DNA from: Gluconobacter sp. P1C6_b
Lineage (GTDB): Bacteria > Pseudomonadota > Alphaproteobacteria > Acetobacterales > Acetobacteraceae
Reading direction: 5' to 3'
Length of the DNA: 64,000 bases
NCBI RefSeq assembly: GCF_018811945.1
Contig: NZ_JACRVU010000011.1
Span: 1 to 64,000 of the forward strand
In this document: positions 50,721 to 59,700 of the stretch, in pieces
Layout of the letters: each line of letters begins with the position of its first letter
Position numbering within the stretch: the first letter of the stretch is position 1
Position numbers and translations under genes: made by a program
Notes under the pieces: generated by a model
What the model saw: only the letters and a program-made list of their open reading frames with translations
Told to the model about the DNA's origin: nothing
Database searches by the model: none

Positions 50721-51926
50721 TCAAATTTTTAGAAAAATGCGTCGCCGCCAGAGCAGCATGTTCAGTATGAAGCACAGTCCCACATAGATGAGCGCCCATG
50801 CCAGTGTGGCCGTTTTTCCCGCACCGAACACTCCGAAACTGTGCTCATAGCTCCACTGCCATAAGGTGACGGGAACTTCCCCCTCACGCACGGTCAGTGT
50901 CGTCATCAGACCATGTCCAAGTTCCGAAAAAACATAGGCGACAATGGCATTTGCACCGAAAATGACAGCACCTGTGCAGACAGTCTGCGCCAGTCGAAAG
51001 CGCTCCTGGATCCGGCGGATGTCAAACAGTTCAACGCAGGCTGCAAGAAACAGGAATGATGCGCCGGCACACACGAGTGCATAGGAACTGGTCCAGAGGT
51101 TTTTGTTCAGGGGAAACAGGAAAGACCAGCTTGCCCCGGCGATAAACGTCGCACTGCCCAGCCAGAGAAGGTGGCGGACCTTCCGCCTGTTGTCTCTGTC
51201 CTGCATCACGAGGCCGCCCAGCAGGCCGAACAGCGTCGTGGCCAAGCTTGGAATTGTGCTCAGAAGCCCTTCCGGATCACGAAAGCCATGATGGAGACGT
51301 CCGGTATGAAACAGGGTCTGCGTCAGGGAAACACAGGCCTGATCCAGCCAGTTGGCGAGATTATCATGAATGTCGAGAAGTGGAACATCCGACCCCGGCC
51401 ATCCCAGCCCCGGCAGCGGCGTTCTGCAGAGCAGGATCCAGTATACCGCAAGCAGTCCTGCGGCCGTGAGAGCGATGGATCGGAAGGATCTGACGTAGAG
51501 GTAAAACAGGACTGCGACAAAATAGCAGATGGCAATACGTTGGAGGACACCGAAATACCGCATCGTTGTCCAGCCGAATGTTGGAAACACACTGATCAGG
51601 AGGCCGATTGCAAAAAGGATACAGGCCCTGCGTGCTGCCCGACGCAGGATTGCCGCATGCGATGTCTGCTCGCGAAAAGGCCGTCGCATTGCGAAGATTA
51701 CGGCGCTTCCCATCAGGAAAAGGAAATTTGGAAAGACCATGTCTGTCAGGGTCATGCCGTTCCAAGGGCTATGCTGAAGCTGCGAGAACGTATGGGCCGC
51801 ATCCATGCCGTCATTGACCAAAATCATAAAAGCTATCGTTAGTCCCCGGTCCACATCGATCGCGAGCGAACGATCGGATCGGGCCTCAACGACAGAAATA
51901 TCCTGCGCTGTATCGATCAGAGTCAT
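50721..51926 (-). CDS. nagX: NagX-like membrane acyltransferase (HGSNAT/DUF5009 family)
   Basis: From ATG 51926 the protein is 401 aa with about ten membrane segments; the frame upstream of it is not conserved. SLAIDVDRGLTIAFMILVND at the N-terminus, SPWNGMTLTDMVFPNFLFLMG and GVLQRIAICYF are typical for NagX and for human heparan-alpha-glucosaminide N-acetyltransferase. NagX proteins commonly accompany bacterial GlcNAc and chitin genes and are thought to act on glucosamine residues at the inner membrane. Here it directly precedes the secreted toroid-like protein and follows TonB receptor 4 by 61 bp. Confidence 0.85.
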   Translation of the reverse strand: MTLIDTAQDISVVEARSDRSLAIDVDRGLTIAFMILVNDGMDAAHTFSQLQHSPWNGMTLTDMVFPNFLFLMGSAVIFAMRRPFREQTSHAAILRRAARRACILFAIGLLISVFPTFGWTTMRYFGVLQRIAICYFVAVLFYLYVRSFRSIALTAAGLLAVYWILLCRTPLPGLGWPGSDVPLLDIHDNLANWLDQACVSLTQTLFHTGRLHHGFRDPEGLLSTIPSLATTLFGLLGGLVMQDRDNRRKVRHLLWLGSATFIAGASWSFLFPLNKNLWTSSYALVCAGASFLFLAACVELFDIRRIQERFRLAQTVCTGAVIFGANAIVAYVFSELGHGLMTTLTVREGEVPVTLWQWSYEHSFGVFGAGKTATLAWALIYVGLCFILNMLLWRRRIFLKI

Positions 51927-51987
51927 GGATGGACAGCTCCGTTCATTCCGGCTGCCTGTAACTGCCGGAAGCACCGTATGATCACAC

Positions 51988-54429
51988 TCACAGGCCGGTC
52001 GAAATGGAAGCCATGATGCCGAAATTCGAACCGACATTGTAATTGGGCGAATTTCCGGAAATGGTTGTTCCATAAATACCTTTGTACGAACGGGCATTGG
52101 CAGTGACCCCGGCAATACCTGACAGGTAGTTGTTGCCGCCTATATTCTGCACGTTCAACTGGATCTGGGGGTGTTTGAAAATACCGAGCTTGGGTGCGAT
52201 CCTGTATCCCAGCGTCGTATTGGCCACCACGTAACCCGGCATTTTTTCATCGTTCATGAACGTCGCGTACTGGGAGGACAGATACCGGAGCTGGAAATTC
52301 CCGAAGAAGCGTCCGTCATCATAGGACAGCCCCAGAGAGGCCGTGAAATGCGGGCTCTGTACGGCGGTCTTGCCTTTCGTGGGGAGGTAGTCGCTGCCGA
52401 CCTGATAGTTGTTGTCGATCCGTGCATCCAGATACTGGCCGGAGAGGTAAGGGCTGAAGTGGTGCCAGGGCTGAAGACCAAATTCCACCTGCGCGCCACG
52501 CACGGTTTCACCACCTACATTCATGGTCTGGTCGATCAGTGTGGTCGTACCTGCAATATAGCCGCTGGATGTAACTTGATGGTTCGTCAGGTTCAGGTTG
52601 AACAAAGACGCGGACACATTATAGAGGCCGTGATGGCGGAACCCGATTTCTTCACCAATTGTATATTCGGGTTTGAGTGATCCCGGTTGCGAAACGGCAG
52701 TGGGGGATGATGGATCAAAGTCCTGCACCTGAGTCTCACTGCTCCCCGGAACGCGGAAAGCTGTCGTCGCATTGAAATAGACCTGATCGTGGTGCGTGAC
52801 GTCAAAACTGGCTGCCAGTTGCGGAAGCGGCTCGAAATAATTCCGGACACTTTTGTAAGGATCGGCCCCAGGCATGTCTTCCGTGGCCTGGCGCGAGACC
52901 ATGGCCGCCTTGATGCCCGCTTCAAGATGCAGTCTGTTCTTCAGAAGATCCAGTCGATCCGACAGGAATAGAGCATTTGTCTGCTGCATCAGATTAAGGT
53001 TATAGCCCCGCAGGACTTTGCCATTCTGCAGGATAATGGGGTATTTTCCGTCCATGTTCGCGACATTGCCGTTCAGATCCACTGTAGAGTAGGAGTTTTC
53101 TTCCCAGTGGGTGGCGTAGGAATACCAGTATCCGAAAGACAACGTGTTGTTGCCCCGTTTCCAGTCCAGTGAAGTCGTCAGACCACTGTTCTTTGCGTTA
53201 TAATAACCAATTCCCATGGCCGTAACTTTGCCATTTACCGTATAGGGCTGGTTGAGGGGGCCTGCAGGCTCAGTGCCGTAATAACTTCCATCCGCGGAAA
53301 GATTTGAGGCCCCTGTAGCGGGGGAATACTGAAGAACGAAATAAGGTGTCGCGTTGAAAGAAAGTCCACTTCCCAGGTCGAGATGAAGCGGTGCAACGAT
53401 CGTGATGCCGTTCCGGTTCTTGGTCTGGAATTTGTAATAGGCTGTATCGCCGGGCGTATATTCTTCATTGAAATTGAAGCTGCGTCCGTACTCGTTCCAC
53501 TGGCTCATGGTTGGGCGTCGGACGGCATTCCAGAAAAGGCGCGTGTAACTGAAAACGACCCCGAAGGAGTTCGATTTGCCCCATTCCTTGATGAATTTTG
53601 CATCAGTATGGTAGCGCTGCAATACGCCAAAGCCACGATCCATGTGTCCATGGGTATTGGAAAATGACAGAAAACCGCGAATACCCGAATGTCCGATGTC
53701 ACCGGTATCGAAGCGGATGAACTCCTTATTAACGGAATAATTTCCGCCCATCAGGTCAAGATATCCGCCCATCTTGTGGGAGGGATCGATCATTTTTGCG
53801 GAAATCTGTCCGCCAACGGTATTATACAGCGGGGCTGTCAGGTCAGGTGAACCCTGCGCAACGGTAATACTGCCGATATTTTCGTTATCAACATAAGTCG
53901 AAGTAAAGGGCTCGTAATTGAAGGCGTCAGCCACCGGGGCACCTTCGAACAGATACCCTACTTCCGTCTCATTCATCCCGCGCATGGAAAGTGCGTCTCC
54001 CGTCGCCCCCATGATATCCTGACTCTGGTAGGCAACGCCCGGCATCGCGGAGATGAGTTCGTTCATGTTGGCAGTGGGAGACTGTTTCGCCAGATAGTCT
54101 CGGGTTACCGTGCTTTGTGAGCGTGGAACCCGCTGCACGCCCATCATGCCGCCGCCTGGCGTCGTATTCGTCACGCCGTTAGCCGCAGCAATGCCGGCGT
54201 GAATGGTCATGGCTTCTTCGGATCTTGCTTCAAGCGACCGGGGTGCGGGCTTTTGGTCTGGCGCTTTGGAGCGTCCAGACGGCGGGGCGTTTCTCTTGTC
54301 CTGACTGACAAGCTTGGAAACAGGCGCTCTGTGCGAATGTTTGGTGTCCGTTGCCGCGAAGGATGCGGTGGCGTTCATCGCTGAAATACAGCTTGTCGCT
54401 ATGAGTATGCGTCGTTTTGTAGGCCACAT
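51988..54429 (-). CDS. TonB-dependent outer-membrane receptor 4
   Basis: The 813 aa receptor leads the amino-sugar operon. A signal peptide ends near residue 25; after a charged linker the plug domain has NMNELISAMPGVAYQSQDIMG, LSMRGMNETEVGYLFEGAPV and ITVAQGSPDLTAPLYNTVGGQ. The C-terminus ends FGIMASISTGL. Unlike receptors 2 and 3 it is of the RGMN plug type and not closely related to them. Its 5' region contains the TTCGATATCGAA palindrome shared with the divergent ROK regulator gene. Predicted ligand: an amino-sugar oligosaccharide. Confidence 0.9.
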   Translation of the reverse strand: MWPTKRRILIATSCISAMNATASFAATDTKHSHRAPVSKLVSQDKRNAPPSGRSKAPDQKPAPRSLEARSEEAMTIHAGIAAANGVTNTTPGGGMMGVQRVPRSQSTVTRDYLAKQSPTANMNELISAMPGVAYQSQDIMGATGDALSMRGMNETEVGYLFEGAPVADAFNYEPFTSTYVDNENIGSITVAQGSPDLTAPLYNTVGGQISAKMIDPSHKMGGYLDLMGGNYSVNKEFIRFDTGDIGHSGIRGFLSFSNTHGHMDRGFGVLQRYHTDAKFIKEWGKSNSFGVVFSYTRLFWNAVRRPTMSQWNEYGRSFNFNEEYTPGDTAYYKFQTKNRNGITIVAPLHLDLGSGLSFNATPYFVLQYSPATGASNLSADGSYYGTEPAGPLNQPYTVNGKVTAMGIGYYNAKNSGLTTSLDWKRGNNTLSFGYWYSYATHWEENSYSTVDLNGNVANMDGKYPIILQNGKVLRGYNLNLMQQTNALFLSDRLDLLKNRLHLEAGIKAAMVSRQATEDMPGADPYKSVRNYFEPLPQLAASFDVTHHDQVYFNATTAFRVPGSSETQVQDFDPSSPTAVSQPGSLKPEYTIGEEIGFRHHGLYNVSASLFNLNLTNHQVTSSGYIAGTTTLIDQTMNVGGETVRGAQVEFGLQPWHHFSPYLSGQYLDARIDNNYQVGSDYLPTKGKTAVQSPHFTASLGLSYDDGRFFGNFQLRYLSSQYATFMNDEKMPGYVVANTTLGYRIAPKLGIFKHPQIQLNVQNIGGNNYLSGIAGVTANARSYKGIYGTTISGNSPNYNVGSNFGIMASISTGL

Positions 54430-54474
54430 AACAAGACCTCATTTGCGGAGATGATTGTTCCGGATTCAACACAT

Positions 54475-54488
54475 ATTCGATATCGAAT
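54475..54488. promoter_or_regulatory. Palindromic operator candidate ATTCGATATCGAAT
   Basis: This 14-bp perfect palindrome lies in the 127-bp gap between TonB receptor 4 and the ROK regulator gene. The TTCG-N4-CGAA core flanked by A/T resembles the NagC/Mlc operator type known for ROK repressors. The position allows the ROK protein to control both itself and the nag operon. Confidence 0.55.
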
Positions 54489-54556
54489 TAATTTCCCATA
54501 AGATATTATATCCAGTAAATAAATTTCCTGGAGAACTTATTGGCGGGTTATAAGTC

Positions 54557-55708
54557 ATGAATGAAACGGCTTTTCTTGACGGTATCGCAAGGAACATCGT
54601 GGCGCTTCTCGCGCGTCAGGGCGGCATGACACGATCGGATATCGCCTCTGCTCTCAATCTGAGTAAAGGAAGGGTGTCCGTCATCACCGGCCAGCTTTTG
54701 TCTCAAGGGGTCATTGAGGAATACGCGTATGTTCCCAGCAGCCGCCGTCCATCTTCGCTGCTGCGCCTACATCCGAAATATGCATCTTTCATCGGGGTTA
54801 GTCTTCATAACCGGGAAGCATCTGCCGTCGTTATCGATCCTAACGGTACCGTGCTTGCCAAGACCTTCTTCGAACGTGGTGATGATTATGAAACAAGCAT
54901 TCGTCGCATTAGCGCTGCCGTGATGATGCTCAGAAATGAGTGCCCGCCGGGAACCAATTTTCAGGCGGTTGGGGTAGCTCTGCCTGCCTATGTCTCGATG
55001 GATAAGCAGGTCTGCGTTACGTCATCGGTTCTGGGATGGGACAATCTTGACGTCAGTGCGGCCATTTCCCGGGAAATCGGACTTCCGGTCTTTGTCGAAA
55101 ATGACACGAATGCCCTGGCCGTTTACGAGAGCATGTTTGGGAGAATGCGCCACATTCCAGCATTCGTGGTTATGGCCGTGGGAGATGGAATTGGCGTGGC
55201 CTATACGGTCAATGGTTCGGTACATCATGGAGAATATGGGGGGGCAGGAGAACTTGCGCATCTTCCCGTGGCGCAGAGCCTTTCGCAGGAGCCGCCTCGT
55301 CCATGTCGATGTGGAAACAGGGGCTGTCTCGAGACGGTCTCCTCCTCGCAGGCGATCAGAACCCGCGCGCGGGAAGTTGGTTTGCCCCCGAATATTCATC
55401 TGATTTCCGCAAAGGCGCGTGAAGGAGATCCTGAAGCCCTCCGTATCCTGCACACTGCTGCCAATAGTCTGGGTTACGCTGCTGCCAGCCTCATACAGAT
55501 TCTGGATCCGAGCCATATCATCATTGCGATCGAGGACGACCTTCTGCATGGGGTTTTTGCTGCAGCTCTGCGTCAATTTGTGGAGCAAAACCTCATGCCA
55601 AGTTTTAATCGGCCGGAACGTCTTCAGCTGATCTGTCATGACACGCTTGTGTGGGCTACAGGCGCCGCGGGGTTGGCTTCAAGGAAACACCTGTTCGGAG
55701 CATGCTAG
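54557..55708 (+). CDS. ROK-family transcriptional repressor (NagC-like)
   Basis: The 383 aa protein combines an N-terminal winged helix (MTRSDIASALNLSKGRVSVITGQLL, residues 24-48) with a ROK sugar-sensing domain. The structural zinc site is CRCGNRGC (Cys250, 252, 257) and the sugar-site motif ENDTNA is at 181-186. The nucleotide phosphate motif DxGGT is degenerate (IGVSLHNRE), so it is a sensor and not a kinase. It is divergent from the nag operon with a palindromic site between, and convergent to nagA. The effector is probably GlcNAc or GlcNAc-6-P. Confidence 0.9.
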   Translation: MNETAFLDGIARNIVALLARQGGMTRSDIASALNLSKGRVSVITGQLLSQGVIEEYAYVPSSRRPSSLLRLHPKYASFIGVSLHNREASAVVIDPNGTVLAKTFFERGDDYETSIRRISAAVMMLRNECPPGTNFQAVGVALPAYVSMDKQVCVTSSVLGWDNLDVSAAISREIGLPVFVENDTNALAVYESMFGRMRHIPAFVVMAVGDGIGVAYTVNGSVHHGEYGGAGELAHLPVAQSLSQEPPRPCRCGNRGCLETVSSSQAIRTRAREVGLPPNIHLISAKAREGDPEALRILHTAANSLGYAAASLIQILDPSHIIIAIEDDLLHGVFAAALRQFVEQNLMPSFNRPERLQLICHDTLVWATGAAGLASRKHLFGAC

Positions 55709-55859
55709 AAACAAGCATGATAACATCCAATTTCAGTGCGTTATTCCTCCGCCTACCTGATGCTGCCGGTGTTTCAGGAGGGCGGGGAGGCTTGCCTTGA
55801 ATTGATGGGAGAAAACGTTTTGGAGCCGTATATGGGGATGTCCGGCCCATGCGTGTATG

Positions 55860-56969
55860 TCAGACGGTTCGCTGTCCATTTACCCAGACTTCTTTTACGG
55901 CCAGGGAGTCATCAAGGACGGTAAAATCTGCCAGAAGTTCCGGAACGAGAGCACCGCGGTCATGGAGGCCGAGATAGCGTGCGGCATTGGTGCTGACGAG
56001 CTTGGCGGCATCCGGAAGGGATGTTCCGGCCTGGACGGCATTTCTCAGAGCCTGATCCAGAGTAAGGATGCTTCCGGCAAGGGAGCCGTCGGGCAGGCGG
56101 ACCGTGCCGTTGCTGATTGTGACGTCCTGTCCGCCGAGCTGGCTGGGACCGTCGGCCCCACCGGTTCCTCGCATGGCGTCCGTCACGAAGAGCAAACGGC
56201 TGTCCATCAGGCGTGATGCCAGACGAAAACTGGCCGGGTGGACATGATGCGTGTCGAAAATCATTTCGGCGTATGCAACATCGCTGCACATCAGAGCCGT
56301 GACGGGACCAGGTTTGCGCCCCTCAATCGGAGACATGGCATTGAAAAGATGGGTTGCGCCAATCGTTCCCCCCGCTGCGCAAACGAGGCAGATGGCACGC
56401 TGTGTACCCTCATAATCAGTTGTGGTGTGACCCAGACTGACGCGCACGCCAGCTTCTGCAAACTGACGCATTGCGGTGTCAGCGTGATCCAGTTCCGGAG
56501 CAAGCGTCACCACACGGACGCATCCCGTACTGATGGCCTCGGCCACCCTGTCAGGACTGGGAGCAATGGCAAAAGGGGGTTGTGCGCCGAGTTTATGTGG
56601 ACTGACGAAAGGTCCTTCCAGATGGGCTCCATGGATACGGGGGCCCTTGTCTATGCCACTCTTGCGAACGTCAGACACGGCATGCAGGGCACTCATCACG
56701 TCCTGCCAGGGCGCCGTAATGGTGGTGGGAAGGATTGTGGTCGTGCCGTGCATCATGTGAAAGCGCGAGAGCTTTCGGATGGCATCTGCTCCGTCCATCG
56801 TGTCCGCCCCATCGCCTCCGTGGACATGTCCATCCACGAAACCAGGCAGAATATAACGGTTGGGGGGACTGGCGACGGGATGGATGGTGCGGATGTGGCT
56901 GTCGAAGGTGATACGTCCGGGAAGAATGCGATCTGCGAGGACGAGATTGCCATCGAGGTGAAGTGTCAT
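55860..56969 (-). CDS. nagA: N-acetylglucosamine-6-phosphate deacetylase NagA
   Basis: NagA removes the acetyl group of GlcNAc-6-P to give glucosamine-6-P for NagB. The 369 aa amidohydrolase has GHVHGG at residues 47-52, HLEGPF near 116 (metal Glu), GATHLFNAMSP, a DTHHVHP segment and the catalytic Asp in VTDAM near 265. The start still overlaps the tail of a decayed nagP (ATGA), showing that it was once the second gene of a nagP-nagA operon. Its own promoter is therefore uncertain. It is set apart from the main nag operon by the ROK gene. Confidence 0.92.
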   Translation of the reverse strand: MTLHLDGNLVLADRILPGRITFDSHIRTIHPVASPPNRYILPGFVDGHVHGGDGADTMDGADAIRKLSRFHMMHGTTTILPTTITAPWQDVMSALHAVSDVRKSGIDKGPRIHGAHLEGPFVSPHKLGAQPPFAIAPSPDRVAEAISTGCVRVVTLAPELDHADTAMRQFAEAGVRVSLGHTTTDYEGTQRAICLVCAAGGTIGATHLFNAMSPIEGRKPGPVTALMCSDVAYAEMIFDTHHVHPASFRLASRLMDSRLLFVTDAMRGTGGADGPSQLGGQDVTISNGTVRLPDGSLAGSILTLDQALRNAVQAGTSLPDAAKLVSTNAARYLGLHDRGALVPELLADFTVLDDSLAVKEVWVNGQRTV

Positions 56970-57340
56970 TGGGTCTGATCCAGAGGGAGAAGGCCGGTCT
57001 GTCCGTAATGTCGGGCATAGAAGAAGACTGCAAGACAGGAAGGGATGACAAATAGCGCGAAACTGCTCTGGAAACCGATGAACGGTTTCAGGGTTACATA
57101 GACCTGCGGCATGATGGCCCCTCCGCTATAAGCTGTGACGATGAGGGCTGAAGCCAACGGTGTCCAGGGGGCGGCACGGGGATCGTAATGGGAGAGATCG
57201 TTGGCAGTATCATGGCATTTGCCGCGCCTGGAAGGGCAATGCATCCGATCGAGACATAACCGGTTGTGAGGAAAGCCATGAGGGTAAGAATAAGGCCGCA
57301 GATGCAGGACAGTTCAAGAAAGCGTTTCTGCGTAGATCTG
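56966..57340 (-). pseudogene. Second nagP-like transporter, C-terminal remnant with frameshift
   Basis: Two minus-strand frames give FLELSCICGLILTLMAFLTTGYVSIGC and, after a frameshift near 57180, APWTPLASALIVTAYSGGAIMP and YARHYGQTGLLPLDQTQ. They align along their length with the C-terminal third of nagP (46765-48054), for example YSGGAVIPQIYV and YGQTGLLPLDQKP. The N-terminal two thirds is gone. Its stop still overlaps the nagA start. Confidence 0.85.
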
Positions 57341-57550
57341 ACAGTTCCTGAACTTCCTCCCGTAACAGAATTCAAGCCTGTAAAGGTGCATCATGTCGGA
57401 TCCTTGTGGGAAGGCCGGTGTATAGCAGTGGTCTGCGGCAACCCGGTTTCGATTGAGAGAGCTCTTCATCAGGAAAACCCTGCCAGCATCACGGGTTATA
57501 AGTCCCTGATCGGACTTTAGGTTCGGAATTTATACCAGAGCTGATCTTTC
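57341..57550. other. Unassigned junction between nagP remnant and hairpin
   Basis: A plus-strand frame ends here with IAVVCGNPVSIERALHQENPAS then ITGYKSLIGL and a stop at 57520. It looks protein-like but I cannot place it in a family; it may be the tail of a deleted gene. No ribosome site or start belongs to it. Confidence 0.25.
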
Positions 57551-57602
57551 ATCTTCACATCCTGTCTCATCGCAGTCAGCGGATGAGGCAGGATGTGAAG
57601 AT
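57551..57602. terminator. Long hairpin after the hydantoinase gene
   Basis: ATCTTCACATCCTGTCTCATC (57551-57571) and GATGAGGCAGGATGTGAAGAT (57582-57602) pair over 21 bases with one G-T wobble around a 10-base loop. It lies 24 bp beyond the hydantoinase stop on the minus strand. There is no T-tail, so it may stabilise the transcript end or be a small repeat. Confidence 0.6.
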
Positions 57603-57626
57603 ATTTACTGGTAGAAAAGAGTCTGT

Positions 57627-59015
57627 TTATTTCTTTTGTGCCTTGAGGAACTGACCCGTGCCCGGCTGTGCGACCAGTCTGCCATCATTCATGGCGAGCT
57701 TGCCCCTCTGGTAGACTTTGACTGGCCATCCCTGGACGCTTCGACCTTCATAGGGTGTGTAATCGATATTGCTCTGGAAGAGGCTGTTGGTGATCGTCAC
57801 GGATTTTTTCGGATCCCACAGGACGAGATCAGCGTCGGAGCCTGGGGCAATGGTGCCTTTTTGCGGGTAGAGGCCGTATCGTTGGGCGGGGGTAGTCGCC
57901 GTCAGACGTACGAAGTCTGTCAGGTCGATTTTTCCGCTATTGATGGCCGCGTCATAGAAAACTGGCAGTCTCGTTCCCAGGCCGGGCATACCGTTGGGGA
58001 TCAGAGAGAAATCCGCGTCCCGGCCGTGTCGTCCCTTGCCGGCCGAGCCGTCGAACGTATAGCCGCAGTGGTCCGAGGAAATAATGCTGATTACGCCACT
58101 GCGGATATACTGCCACATCCCTTCCTGAGCCGCTTTTGTGCGCAGGGGAGGGCTGCAGATATATTTCGTGCCTTCGAAGCCATCCCGCTTGAGGTCCTCT
58201 TCCGTCAGGGTGAGGTAGTGCGGGCAGGTTTCCGCCACGACCTTTACGCCACGCGACTGGGCGCGGCCGATTTCCTCGGCGACTTCAGGGCAGGAAACGT
58301 GGAAGATCTGGATCTTCTGATGGGTCAACTCGCTCATCGTCATGGCGCGATAGGTGGCCTCGCGCTCAACGCAGGGCGGTCGGGACGTGACATGGCCATG
58401 TGGCTCGGTGCGACCTTCAGCCAGGTGCTTGAGGATCAGGTGGCGGATGGCGTCATAGTTTTCGCAATGTACGGAGACGAGGATGTCGCTTTTGTGCGCG
58501 GCTTCCAGAACCTGAAGGAACTGGCCGTCCGAAAGGTGAAAATCGTCATAGGTCATGAAGACCTTCAGGCCTGCGGCCCCCCGTTCGGCGACTACGGGAA
58601 TTTCATCACGGATGGTCTGTTCGTCGGTCCGGGTGATGATCTGATGAATGGCAAAATCGATACGGGAGTTGGCGCCTTTCCTGCGATAGGCATCAAACTG
58701 CTCTACGAGGCCACGACCGGGAACGTGGGAGGCAAAACAGACGACCGTAGTGGTGCCGCCCAGCAGGGCCGAGCCTGTGGCGGAAACGAAATCGTCTTCG
58801 TGGATCGTCCCGTCGGCTTCTTCCTGCTCGATATGACAGTGACCGTCGATTCCGCCCGGCAGGACGAGCAGGCCGGTTGCATCAATGGTTTCATGGCCTT
58901 TCAGGTCGAAACCGATATCGACGATCTTTGAGCCGTTTATTCCAATATCGGCAATATATTTATCCGTTGCGGTCACGATCATGCCGTTGCGGATAACGAT
59001 GTCAAAAGTCGTCAT
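57627..59015 (-). CDS. Hydantoinase / dihydropyrimidinase
   Basis: This cyclic amidase opens hydantoins or dihydropyrimidines to N-carbamoyl amino acids. ATG 59015, eight bases after CAGGAG, gives 462 aa; the frame continues upstream without homology. The bimetallic site is complete: HCH at residues 59-61, carboxylated Lys151 in GLKVFMTYDD, His in VHCENYD, His in FHVSCPE and Asp in ISSDHCGYTF. It is the last gene of the operon, 31 bp after the GntR gene. No carbamoylase is encoded nearby, so the carbamoyl product, if made, must be processed elsewhere or the real substrate is another cyclic amide. Confidence 0.9.
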   Translation of the reverse strand: MTTFDIVIRNGMIVTATDKYIADIGINGSKIVDIGFDLKGHETIDATGLLVLPGGIDGHCHIEQEEADGTIHEDDFVSATGSALLGGTTTVVCFASHVPGRGLVEQFDAYRRKGANSRIDFAIHQIITRTDEQTIRDEIPVVAERGAAGLKVFMTYDDFHLSDGQFLQVLEAAHKSDILVSVHCENYDAIRHLILKHLAEGRTEPHGHVTSRPPCVEREATYRAMTMSELTHQKIQIFHVSCPEVAEEIGRAQSRGVKVVAETCPHYLTLTEEDLKRDGFEGTKYICSPPLRTKAAQEGMWQYIRSGVISIISSDHCGYTFDGSAGKGRHGRDADFSLIPNGMPGLGTRLPVFYDAAINSGKIDLTDFVRLTATTPAQRYGLYPQKGTIAPGSDADLVLWDPKKSVTITNSLFQSNIDYTPYEGRSVQGWPVKVYQRGKLAMNDGRLVAQPGTGQFLKAQKK

Positions 59016-59046
59016 GACGGGTTCTCCTGAAATATGGGGGAGCTGT

Positions 59047-59700
59047 TCAGCCGCCCCTGAGAATGTCCATGCAATCGGTTGCGACATTGCGCAGATGCAT
59101 GACCATGGCTTCGCGAGCGCCGGTGCTGTCACCGTCGAGCAGGGCGTCCAGAATGGCCAGATGTTCCCGTGTGGACGCGGGAACACGGCCAAGAGGGTAG
59201 GTGACCTCACACAGGCGGGTCAGGGTCCGCAGCTCGCGGATGGAGCGCAGCAGGACAGTGTTTCCGGACACTTTGGGAAACATCAGATGCAGCCTGTCAT
59301 CGAGCTGCCACTGGGCGGCAGTCTGTTCTGGCGTTTCGCCGAGCTCGATGACCTCCTGACGAAGGTTTTCCAGCATGCTGCGATCAAGTCTGTCGAAAGA
59401 CAGGTTGATGGCTTCGCTTTCAAGGATCTCACGGATGTGAATGCCCTGAAAGAACTCGGTGGCCGAGACATTCCGGACAGCAAATGAACGCGAGCCCCGT
59501 TTGACCAGCAGTTCTTCGGCAGCGAGTCGCATCAGGGCTTCGCGGACGGGGGTCCGTGAGATGTCCAGATGATCGGCCAGACGGCCCTCCACAACGGACA
59601 TGCCGCTCGGAAGCTCTTTTTCGAGAATCATGCGCCGGATCTGCGTGTAGGCCAGTTCAGCAAGATTCAACTCGCGTTCGGCCATCATGTAATCGCCCAT
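59047..59700 (-). CDS. GntR/FadR-family (FCD) transcriptional regulator
   Basis: From ATG 59700, which shares one base with the preceding stop (TAATG), the protein is 217 aa. The N-terminal winged helix contains LADHLDISRTPVREALMRLAAEELL, the hallmark of GntR regulators. The C-terminal all-helical FCD domain has DDRLH, HLAILDALLDGD and MHLRNVA, whose Asp/His residues bind metal and ligand in this family. It is inside the operon it probably controls; the effector is likely an organic or amino acid. Confidence 0.9.
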   Translation of the reverse strand: MGDYMMAERELNLAELAYTQIRRMILEKELPSGMSVVEGRLADHLDISRTPVREALMRLAAEELLVKRGSRSFAVRNVSATEFFQGIHIREILESEAINLSFDRLDRSMLENLRQEVIELGETPEQTAAQWQLDDRLHLMFPKVSGNTVLLRSIRELRTLTRLCEVTYPLGRVPASTREHLAILDALLDGDSTGAREAMVMHLRNVATDCMDILRGG

